A stretch of DNA of 64,000 bases from Planctomycetota bacterium (GTDB lineage: Bacteria; Planctomycetota; MHYJ01; JACQXL01; JACQZI01), in NCBI GenBank assembly GCA_016207825.1, contig JACQZI010000010.1, positions 62,001 through 126,000 on the forward strand, written 5' to 3'. Numbering within the stretch: the first letter of the stretch is position 1; each line of letters opens with the position of its first letter. The position numbers and the translations under genes are program-made. Below are positions 49,956-56,702 of the stretch, piece after piece. The notes beneath the pieces are model-generated. The model did no database searches, was not told the origin of the DNA, and was given only the letters and a program-made list of their open reading frames with translations.

Positions 49956-51319
49956 TCGGCGGGACAGTCGTTACCTCTGAAAAAGCCTTCCGGGCGGATA
50001 TTGCCATAGACAAAGGCAAGATAAAGAAAATCGCCCCGGCCATCACCGAAGAAGCGCTGGAAGTAATCGATGCCACGGACCAGTTTATCCTGCCCGGCGG
50101 AATAGACGCCCATACGCACTTTGATATGCCTTTCGGCGGGACGGTTACCTCGGACGATTTCTTCACCGGAACGGTCGCCGCGGCCTGCGGCGGCACGACC
50201 TCCATCATAGATTTCGCCATACAGGAAAAAGGCAAATCGCTCAAAGACGCACTGGATACTTGGCACCAGAAAGCGGATAATAAAAGCGTGGTGGATTACG
50301 GATTCCATATCGCCATCACAGATTTAAACGAAGATACCTGGGATGAACTTCATACGCTTACCACACAGGGCATCTCCTCCATCAAAGTATTCCTGGCGTA
50401 TAAAAACTCCCTGATGATTAATGACGAAACTGTCTTTAAACTCCTGCAGGAATCAAACAGGCTGGGATTGCTTGTCATGGCGCACTGCGAAAACGGAGAT
50501 GTCATAGATGTCCTGTCCAAACAGCTTCTGGAACAAGGCAAAACACTGCCGATTTACCACGCGCTGTCACGCCCGGCTGAACTGGAAGACGAGGCAACCA
50601 ACCGCGCAATCAAGCTGGCCGCGGTCGCCAATGCGCCGCTTTATATCGTGCATTTATCGTCACAGGGAGCGCTGGAAAGCGTCCGACAGGCGCATCTCAA
50701 TAAACAGCCGGTATACGCGGAGACCTGCCCCCATTACCTGGTGCTTTCCATGGACCAATATAGCAAGCCCGCCTTTGAAGGCGCTAAATACGTGATGTCT
50801 CCGCCATTGCGCGGTAAACACCACCAGGCTGCCCTCTGGAAAGGGCTGGCGGAAAAGACATTAAGCACCATCGGTTCAGACCACTGTGCCTTTAACATGA
50901 AAGAGCAAAAGGAATTAGGCAAGGACGATTTCTCGAAAATCCCCAACGGCATCCCCGGAGTGGAAACAAGAATTCCTCTCCTTTACAGCGAAGGAGTCAC
51001 TAAAAACAAGATTAACTTAAACCAGCTGGTGGATATCACCTCAACAATGCCGGCAAAACTCTTCGGCTTATATCCGGCTAAAGGCGAAATCGCCGAGGGA
51101 AGCGATGCGGATATCGTAATCATTAATCCTAAAAAGCGGATAGAGCTTACCGTCAATAAACTCCACCAGAATGTTGATTATTGTCCCTATGAAGGAATGA
51201 CACTAAAGGGAATGATTTATTACGTACTTTTAAGGGGACAAACTATCGTGCGCAAAGGCAGTTTCCTCGGGACCAAAGGCATGGGAGAATTTCTTAAACG
51301 AAGGGTTTTTAAACTTTAA
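49940..51319 (+). CDS. hydA: Dihydropyrimidinase (D-hydantoinase)
   Basis: A zinc amidohydrolase that opens dihydrouracil or dihydrothymine to the N-carbamoyl acid. Ligands seen are His58 and His60 (GIDAHTHFDMP), the carboxylated Lys149 (SSIKVFLAYK), His in LLVMAHCENGD, His in YIVHLSSQGAL and Asp in IGSDHCAFN. The length of 459 residues is normal. It overlaps preA by 16 bp, so the two are expressed together. The third enzyme of the pathway (beta-ureidopropionase) is not in the window. Confidence 0.95.
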   Translation: MQAKIIGGTVVTSEKAFRADIAIDKGKIKKIAPAITEEALEVIDATDQFILPGGIDAHTHFDMPFGGTVTSDDFFTGTVAAACGGTTSIIDFAIQEKGKSLKDALDTWHQKADNKSVVDYGFHIAITDLNEDTWDELHTLTTQGISSIKVFLAYKNSLMINDETVFKLLQESNRLGLLVMAHCENGDVIDVLSKQLLEQGKTLPIYHALSRPAELEDEATNRAIKLAAVANAPLYIVHLSSQGALESVRQAHLNKQPVYAETCPHYLVLSMDQYSKPAFEGAKYVMSPPLRGKHHQAALWKGLAEKTLSTIGSDHCAFNMKEQKELGKDDFSKIPNGIPGVETRIPLLYSEGVTKNKINLNQLVDITSTMPAKLFGLYPAKGEIAEGSDADIVIINPKKRIELTVNKLHQNVDYCPYEGMTLKGMIYYVLLRGQTIVRKGSFLGTKGMGEFLKRRVFKL

Positions 51320-51411
51320 CACACCCCTGTCCCCCGACGTTACGTCGGGAGACATCCCCTCTTATTAGAGGGGAATTAAAACTCCCCTCTTGAGAGGGGG
51401 TAGGGGGTGTG
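51320..51411. repeat. Dispersed palindromic element between hydA and ribE
   Basis: The sequence acacacccctgtcccc, cgacgttacgtcgggag, atcccctcttattagagggg and ctcccctcttgagagggg ends ggggtgtgtg. The outer ends cacaccccc and gggggtgtg are inverted. A relative sits in frame inside the anti-sigma gene (33669-33779). Confidence 0.8.
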
Positions 51412-51436
51412 TGATTTTGTTATAGACTATTAAAAT

Positions 51437-52081
51437 ATGTTTACAGGAATAATACAAACTATCGGCAAAGTCGCCAATATCAGGAAGACAAAAAGCGACT
51501 CCCAGATTGCCATTAACCTGAAAGCCCTATCACGCAAAGTGGCTTTGGGCGATAGCGTCGCTATTAATGGCGTTTGCCTGACCGCCACCAGGAAAACCGG
51601 AGAGACCGTATTGTTTGACGCGGTCAAGGAAACCATTTCACACACCAATCTCGGAAAGCTAAAAAGAGGCAACCCGGTAAATATAGAGCTTGCCATCAGG
51701 GCAGGAGAGCCGTTCGGAGGACATTTTGTCCAGGGACATGTGGACGGAATAGGCACGATTTCCCGCAAATATAAAGAAGGCAATGGATTTGTTATTGAGA
51801 TAAAGACCACTCCTCAAATAACAGGACAGATGATAGAAAAAGGCTCGGTGGCGATAGACGGCATTAGTCTCACCATTACCGGAATCGGGAAAGACCGGTT
51901 TACCATCGCGATTATTCCGCATACATTAAAGCACACAACCCTGCTCGGGAAACGAATCGGGGAAACGGTCAACCTGGAAACAGATATGCTGGGCAAGTGG
52001 CTGAAGAAACTTCTGGACCCCAAGTCCGTGAAAAGCTCTCTAAACCCCATCCCCAGAGAAATCCTCAAACAACTGCTTTAA
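51437..52081 (+). CDS. ribE: Riboflavin synthase, alpha subunit
   Basis: The enzyme dismutates two 6,7-dimethyl-8-ribityllumazine molecules to riboflavin. It starts with the diagnostic MFTGIIQTIGKV, has two lumazine-binding domains and the motif GGHFVQGHVDGIG in between, with repeats of SVAINGVCLT and GSVAIDGISLT. The length of 214 residues is normal. No other rib genes lie nearby. A dispersed element separates it from hydA, and an inverted repeat follows its stop. Confidence 0.96.
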   Translation: MFTGIIQTIGKVANIRKTKSDSQIAINLKALSRKVALGDSVAINGVCLTATRKTGETVLFDAVKETISHTNLGKLKRGNPVNIELAIRAGEPFGGHFVQGHVDGIGTISRKYKEGNGFVIEIKTTPQITGQMIEKGSVAIDGISLTITGIGKDRFTIAIIPHTLKHTTLLGKRIGETVNLETDMLGKWLKKLLDPKSVKSSLNPIPREILKQLL

Positions 52082-52084
52082 TAT

Positions 52085-52160
52085 TTAACAGGGACTCTTA
52101 AGAGACTCTAACGAGACAAAGATTTCAGTCTCTTAAAAATCTCGTCCAAGTCCCTGTTAA
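52085..52160. repeat. Inverted repeat downstream of ribE
   Basis: Arms ttaacagggact (52085-52096) and agtccctgttaa (52149-52160) are perfect, with further aagagactc/gtctctta pairing inside. It may serve as a terminator-like hairpin. Its right arm is also inverted against 52542-52558, beyond the next gene. Confidence 0.75.
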
Positions 52161-52250
52161 TAATTTTCCCTAAAATCTCATTTCCCAGTTGACAAAAGCC
52201 CTAATATCAGTTATACTTGTAATGTCCACTGAAAATAGAAAGGAGCGCGT

Positions 52251-52520
52251 ATGATGAAAGACTTCCGTGTTGCCCAGGAGTTCTTTGAACTGACCAAAAA
52301 CTACTGGATAATGACCACTGAGATGCTCATATCATTCCAGGAACAAAACGAAAAGATGTGGAAAACATTGGTGGAACAAGGCTGCGTTAAACACGATGAA
52401 GCCAGAGAAATGATGGAAAAATGGTTGACTTGGACCAAGGAGCAAAGGGAGCAGTTTAATAAATTAATGGAAGAAAACTGGAAAAAAGCCGAGAATCTGT
52501 TTAATAATAAGAAGAAATAA
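52251..52520 (+). CDS. Small helical protein, possibly phasin-like
   Basis: An 89-residue, almost wholly helical and charged protein (MMKDFRVAQEFFELTKNYWIMTTEMLISFQEQNEKMWKT...). The heptad-like spacing of hydrophobics and the pattern of Phe/Trp near Lys/Glu resemble small phasin-like or coiled-coil proteins. I see no specific motif and cannot name a function. Shine-Dalgarno AAAGGAG is well placed. The gene is bracketed by 17-bp perfect inverted repeats (52142-52158 and 52542-52558), a layout like the GxxExxY cassettes. Confidence 0.7.
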   Translation: MMKDFRVAQEFFELTKNYWIMTTEMLISFQEQNEKMWKTLVEQGCVKHDEAREMMEKWLTWTKEQREQFNKLMEENWKKAENLFNNKKK

Positions 52521-52541
52521 GACACGGAATTCAAGATATTC

Positions 52542-52558
52542 AACAGGGACTTGGACGA
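52542..52558. repeat. Right arm of inverted repeat around the 52251 gene
   Basis: aacagggacttggacga is the exact inverse of 52142-52158. It is followed by a one-sided run of attcgtg units (52588-52622). Confidence 0.7.
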
Positions 52559-52660
52559 GACTTGTAACCTAAAAACATAATTTTGTATTCGTGGAATTCG
52601 CTCTATTCGTGAAATTCGTGTTTAATCTCCAGCGGTCTTTGAAAATTTATACCGGATAGG

Positions 52661-52946
52661 GCTATACGGATAGTCTACTGTAACTATCATGGAGCCTCTC
52701 CGCAGCTATCATAGAGCCCCTCCGCAGCTACCATGGAGTCTGGGTGCGGCTATGATGAGGTCTCACCACGGCTATCATTGAGCCTGACCACAGCTATCAT
52801 GGAGCATAGGCGTAGCTATGATGCAGTCTCTCCGCAGCTACCATGGAGTCTCTCCATGGCTATAATAGAGTCTGGGCGTAGCTATGATGGAGTCTGGGCG
52901 CGGCTATCATGGAGTCCCTCCGCGGCTATCATGGAGTCTCGCCATG
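52661..52946. repeat. 22-bp tandem array, 13 units
   Basis: Thirteen units of 22 bp (286 bp) have the consensus gctatcatggagtctctccg, with alternating C/G in the fifth-to-sixth positions and ggg/ctc in the second half. Starts at 52683, 52705 and 52925 keep phase. A partial unit follows (gctatagatg). No spacers and no coding frame. Confidence 0.94.
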
Positions 52947-53122
52947 GCTATAGATGTATGGCACTAAGGGAGGGGACGTATGGGACTGGGGTAGTACCAC
53001 CCCTGATAACGATTCTGAAAAGAATAATAGGCTTTTTTGAGAGTAATTCTCAATATACCGATGATTCGGGCATGTATCAATATATCCCTTTAATGATGGG
53101 AAACAAGCTAATTATATGAACC

Positions 53123-53154
53123 GAGTTGACAAATTATCTAAATTGAGTTGACAA
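53123..53154. repeat. Direct repeat of gagttgacaaa
   Basis: Two copies, at 53123-53133 and 53144-53154, are 21 bp apart. Each includes TTGACA, a good -35, but no clear -10 follows at the right distance. The rest of 52960-53160 holds only a small hairpin (ttgaga/tctcaa). Confidence 0.5.
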
Positions 53155-53162
53155 AAACCATT

Positions 53163-53244
53163 TTCACCACAAAGACGCAGAGCTCACAAAGAGGAAAAAC
53201 ATATGATTTTCTTTGTGTTCTTTGTGCCCTTTGTGGTAAAGAAA
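53163..53244. repeat. Empty inverted array of 9-bp units upstream of the HTH gene
   Basis: The units accacaaag, acgcagagc, tcacaaaga face ctttgtgtt, ctttgtgcc, ctttgtggt. No gene is enclosed. It resembles the cacagag arrays around the GxxExxY gene at 20009. Confidence 0.75.
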
Positions 53245-53254
53245 CAGTTAATGT

Positions 53255-53692
53255 ATGGTAAGAAAACACAAGTTCGCTGAAATTGACCAGAGCGCCATGG
53301 GCAGTTTGAGCGCCTATATGAAGAAGATGGCACTGGAAGGAAACATCCGCGCCCGCACACGCGCCCAGGCAGTTTATTTCTCCTATAAATACCTGACCGT
53401 TGCCCAGATTGCACAACAAATGAACCGCTCCCCCAACACGGTCTATATGTGGCTGAGAAAATACCGGGAAAAAGGACTTGCCGGTATTATGGATAAAACT
53501 CCGCCGACCAAATTAGCCCCGGCGCAGGTGGATGAGATGATGAAGGCAAGCGGCTGGGATAAGGCGCACAAAGACGGCAGGACATACCAGCGCGCCTGGC
53601 CATTGCGCAAGATTGCCCAATGGATAAAAGACAGATGGAATATCAAACTCTCCCATGAGGGCGTCAGAAAGATTCTCAAACGAACAAAATAA
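53255..53692 (+). CDS. Winged helix-turn-helix protein, like the N-terminal half of IS630-type transposases
   Basis: A 145-residue protein with an HTH (LTVAQIAQQMNRSPNTVYMWLRKYREKGLAGIMDKTPP) and a second winged helix (PLRKIAQWIKDRWNIKLSHEGVRKILKRTK). This matches the DNA-binding half of IS630-family transposases or free-standing regulators made of it. No DDE catalytic half follows, and the gene ends in a normal stop, so I read it as a stand-alone DNA-binding protein or a domesticated fragment. An empty inverted array lies directly upstream. Confidence 0.78.
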   Translation: MVRKHKFAEIDQSAMGSLSAYMKKMALEGNIRARTRAQAVYFSYKYLTVAQIAQQMNRSPNTVYMWLRKYREKGLAGIMDKTPPTKLAPAQVDEMMKASGWDKAHKDGRTYQRAWPLRKIAQWIKDRWNIKLSHEGVRKILKRTK

Positions 53693-53744
53693 ATGAGGTC
53701 ATAGATTACACAGATATAGGATTTATTATTGGATTCCTCTGCCC

Positions 53745-53789
53745 CCTCTGAGTCCCTGCCTCGCCGGCAGGCGGGTCGGTGGGAATTAT
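53745..53789. repeat. Short dispersed palindromic element
   Basis: ctgcctcgccggcaggcggg follows the HTH gene, a relative of the tgccggcagg elements. It lies in the 97-bp gap before cooC. Confidence 0.45.
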
Positions 53790-54548
53790 TTAATTTAGAA
53801 TCCTCTCCACTATCTCCCCCACTGCCTTCATAAACGGTGAGGTGTCGGCGAGGGCTGATATGGGTTTTCCTTCCAGTTCCAGCTTCTGTAATTCCTTTTC
53901 CACCGGCACCAAGCCGATAAGTTCCAATTCAATTCCCTTAACATAAGACTCTAAAAACTCTTTAGACTCCCTAGGCTCTTCAGACTTATTTAATATCAGA
54001 TATTTCTTCTTAATCCTAAGAAACGTCAGTTTATCAATAAGCTCCTTGATATTCTTCGTCGTGCGCAGTCCTATCCTTGTCGGGTCGCTTACCAGAAGTA
54101 ATGCGTCAATATCCTGGGTGGTCTTCCTGTTAAGGTGTTCCATCCCGGCTTCGTTATCCAAAACGACATAGGGATAACTTTCCGCCAGTTCCGTAATATA
54201 GCCCCGGAGCATATTATTTGCCATGCAATAGCAATCAGGTCCTTCCGGCCTGCCCATGACCAGCAAATCCACTCCTTTTGATTCGACAAGCGTGCGCTGA
54301 ATCTGGAATTCTAGGTGCGCCGGCTTGGAAACACCCTCAGGCAGATTTCTTAATCCCTTGGTTTCTTCTATAATATCCGCGACGGCACAGGAACATTTAA
54401 TGCCGAGCCAGTCGCCGAGGGTAGAGTTCGGGTCTGCATCCACGGCGAGGATAGGCCTTTTGCCCTTCCGGCGCATGGATTCGATAATCGCCGCGGCGAC
54501 GGTTGTTTTGCCCATCCCGCCTTTGCCGGCAACAGCTATTGTAAACAT
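53790..54548 (-). CDS. cooC: CooC/AcsF-like nickel-insertion ATPase
   Basis: A MinD-type dimeric ATPase that loads nickel into CO dehydrogenase or acetyl-CoA synthase. The deviant Walker A GKGGMGKTT is at 8-16, VDADPNSTLGDWLG follows, and the metal-binding CxC motif is Cys106-x-Cys108 (GPDCYCMANN). These agree with CooC rather than plain MinD. A second CSC at 52-54 is unusual. It lies downstream of the RACo-like gene with a four-helix-bundle cassette between them. No CO dehydrogenase gene is in the window. Confidence 0.9.
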   Translation of the reverse strand: MFTIAVAGKGGMGKTTVAAAIIESMRRKGKRPILAVDADPNSTLGDWLGIKCSCAVADIIEETKGLRNLPEGVSKPAHLEFQIQRTLVESKGVDLLVMGRPEGPDCYCMANNMLRGYITELAESYPYVVLDNEAGMEHLNRKTTQDIDALLLVSDPTRIGLRTTKNIKELIDKLTFLRIKKKYLILNKSEEPRESKEFLESYVKGIELELIGLVPVEKELQKLELEGKPISALADTSPFMKAVGEIVERILN

Positions 54549-54553
54549 ATAAG

Positions 54554-54994
54554 CCTAAGAGACTAAAAGACTAAGAGTCTAAGAGTTAGAAAACCCTATT
54601 TTAGAAATCAGAGAATTAAGCATCTTTCTTATTTCATCAAGCAGTTCAAATCGGCATTTAACTGTCTTTTCATCTAACCACTTCAATCTTAAAACCTTTT
54701 CATACCAATCAACACTTTCAGCAGCAGAACCTTTTGCGACACCCAGATGATAAGAATATTCTTTTTTGCCTCTTCTTCCAAAACCTTCAGCGATATTAGC
54801 GCTGACAGAACCAACCGCCCTAAGTAATTGGTCCTGGATGACAAAACCGGCTCTTGTCTTGGGAAAGCTCTCTACATCTTTAACAGTTAATATAAATAAA
54901 TCTATTGCCTTTTGCCAGACTATTAAATCCCTAAAACTTTCTATCGCCATGCTTTTAGCCTCCTAGCCTCTTAGTCTCTTAGCCTCTTAGACTC
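54554..54994. mobile_element. Candidate cassette: four-helix-bundle gene bracketed by inverted 8-bp units
   Basis: The left arm (54554-54588) has the units ctaagaga, ctaaaaga, ctaagagt, ctaagagt. The right arm (54956-54994) has tcctagcc, tcttagtc, tcttagcc, tcttagac in opposite orientation. The arms contain the stops of both the cargo gene and the RACo-like gene and supply AGGAGG as the cargo's Shine-Dalgarno. Confidence 0.66.
54579..54950 (-). CDS. Four-helix-bundle protein (S23/IVP family)
   Basis: A 123-residue protein of the family found in 23S rRNA intervening sequences and near diversity-generating retroelements (Avd). It has IESFRDLIVWQKAIDLFILTVKDVE, LLRAVGSVSANIAEGFGRRGKKEYSYHLGVAKGSAAE and a final helix pair. 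The role is unknown; relatives bind nucleic acid. The gene lies in a spot where the RACo-like and cooC genes would otherwise be adjacent. Its Shine-Dalgarno and its stop are both in the surrounding repeat arms. Confidence 0.9.
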   Translation of the reverse strand: MAIESFRDLIVWQKAIDLFILTVKDVESFPKTRAGFVIQDQLLRAVGSVSANIAEGFGRRGKKEYSYHLGVAKGSAAESVDWYEKVLRLKWLDEKTVKCRFELLDEIRKMLNSLISKIGFSNS

Positions 54995-56616
54995 TGAAAC
55001 AGCTTAATATCCGTGTGCGGCAGGAACATCGCCGAGATAAACTCCTCATGGAAAATATTGTCGCCGCTTAAATCGACATAAGCCATTTTATCAGCCAGTT
55101 CCTCGGCCTTTTCCATACAACTCTTATCCAAGAGAATCATCGAAGCGCCCGCAACCGAGCCGTTCCCGATATACTTGAATTTACTGCGCGTGATATCAGG
55201 AAGCATCCCGATGGCAATGCTCTTTTCGATGTCCAGGTGGCTCCCGAAAGCGCCGGCAATATAAAACCTTTTGATATCTTTAAATGTAAGATTCATCTTA
55301 TTAAGAAGCGTCCGCGCACCCGCATAAACTGCCGCCTTAGAGCGTATGATATTATCTATATCCGGCTGGGTTATCACGATATCGCGCCCGGAGAGCGAAT
55401 CTTTTGCGGGCACGACGACATATTCCGTCCCTTCATCGCCTTTGCGGATAAACGGCGACTTTATATCAGTGGAGATTTTGCCTGCCTTGTTTATAATCCG
55501 CGCCTTCAGCATCTCCGAAATAAGCTCAATCAGGCCTGAGCCGCAAATGCCTTTGGGTTTCCCTTTGCCGATAGTTCTGACTAAAGCTTTGCAACCGGAT
55601 TTATTTATGGAAACGTCATCAATTGCGCCTTTGACGGCGCGGGTGCCGGATTTGATGCCGCTTCCTTCGAATGCCGGGCCGACTGAACAGGCAACCGATG
55701 CCAGCCATTCTTTATTGCCCAAAACCATCTCCCCGTTTGTGCCCATATCCACGTATAAGGCAAGCTCATCTTTTTCCGCCATGCCGCAAGCGACCAGTCC
55801 CGCAATAACATCCCCGCCGACATAACTGGAAACATTCGGAACACATGATAACAGCCCTTTCGGATTTATCTTTATGCCAAGCTCCGAGGCGCGGATTGGC
55901 TCCACGCGTTTTGACTTGGGCAAATAAGGCTCACGGCGCAGGTATCCGGGATCCTGCTTCATTAATAGATGTATCATCGTGGTATTTCCCGCAACCGTGA
56001 TTGATTTAATATCATCCGGCTTAATCTTGCTTTCGAAAGCCAGCGCGGTGATTAGATTATTGATATTTCCAATAACCGCCTGGTGGAGTTTCTCCATCCC
56101 GCCTTTTTCTCCGGCAAAGATGATGCGGGTGATGATATCATCCCCGTAAGTAATCTGGCGGTTGAAAGCGCCCATGGCACCGAGCGTCTTACCGCTAGAT
56201 TGGTTTATCAAATAAGCCACCACCGTCGTTGTTCCGATATCCACAGCAAGCCCGTAATCCCCTTTTACGGATGATTTTTGGCAGGATGTCTTCCTGAAAG
56301 CCTTGCCTTTAAGAAGCACCTCGCCTTCTTCAGCGCGCGATTCGGGCGGAATCTCTACAACGATGTCTTCAATAACATTACTATAGCAGGCAAGGACGAC
56401 ACCTTCCTTTATTTCTTGAGGAGTAAGAAGCCCGGTCGGTTCAGTCTTAACCTTTCCCGATTTTATAATCACCCGGCACTTGCCGCAAACAACATCTCCC
56501 CCGCAGACACCGGTGATATATATGCCTGACTTTTGAGCCGTTTCCAGGATTGTGGAACCGGCTTGGGCAATAACGGTTTTGTTATCAGGGAGAAAGGTTA
56601 TCTTATAAGTTTTCAT
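54979..56616 (-). CDS. ASKHA-domain ferredoxin protein, RACo-like corrinoid activator
   Basis: A protein that would reductively activate the corrinoid iron-sulfur protein or a methyltransferase corrinoid by ATP-driven electron transfer. The N-terminal [2Fe-2S] domain has Cys38, Cys44, Cys47 and Cys77 (VCGGDVVCGKCRVI, VLACYSN). The rest is the DUF4445 ASKHA fold, with YGLAVDIGTTTVVAYL, NGEMVLGN, SVGPAFEGSGIKSGTRA and FYIAGAFGSHLD. The C-terminal residues SLRG and the stop are inside the right arm of the cassette, so the natural end may have been altered. It is co-oriented with the CooC-like gene. Confidence 0.9.
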   Translation of the reverse strand: MKTYKITFLPDNKTVIAQAGSTILETAQKSGIYITGVCGGDVVCGKCRVIIKSGKVKTEPTGLLTPQEIKEGVVLACYSNVIEDIVVEIPPESRAEEGEVLLKGKAFRKTSCQKSSVKGDYGLAVDIGTTTVVAYLINQSSGKTLGAMGAFNRQITYGDDIITRIIFAGEKGGMEKLHQAVIGNINNLITALAFESKIKPDDIKSITVAGNTTMIHLLMKQDPGYLRREPYLPKSKRVEPIRASELGIKINPKGLLSCVPNVSSYVGGDVIAGLVACGMAEKDELALYVDMGTNGEMVLGNKEWLASVACSVGPAFEGSGIKSGTRAVKGAIDDVSINKSGCKALVRTIGKGKPKGICGSGLIELISEMLKARIINKAGKISTDIKSPFIRKGDEGTEYVVVPAKDSLSGRDIVITQPDIDNIIRSKAAVYAGARTLLNKMNLTFKDIKRFYIAGAFGSHLDIEKSIAIGMLPDITRSKFKYIGNGSVAGASMILLDKSCMEKAEELADKMAYVDLSGDNIFHEEFISAMFLPHTDIKLFQSLRG

Positions 56617-56702
56617 TCAATTTAACAACAGGATTAAACGGATTTAACAGATAATGTTCAGTTTATATCAATTATTTCAGGCAGGGTCAATATAAACCTG
56701 TT

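Noticed and set aside
2572-52946. CRISPR arrays
   Set aside because: All five periodic regions are directly tandem with no unique spacers, units vary internally, and no cas genes are in the window.
52733-53119. Open frame running from the 22-bp array at 52661 into downstream sequence
   Set aside because: It encodes repeated SYDAVSP-like peptides from the array and has no ribosome binding site or family match.
53255-53692. Complete IS630 insertion sequence
   Set aside because: Only the DNA-binding half is present. No DDE catalytic domain and no terminal inverted repeats with TA duplication were found.
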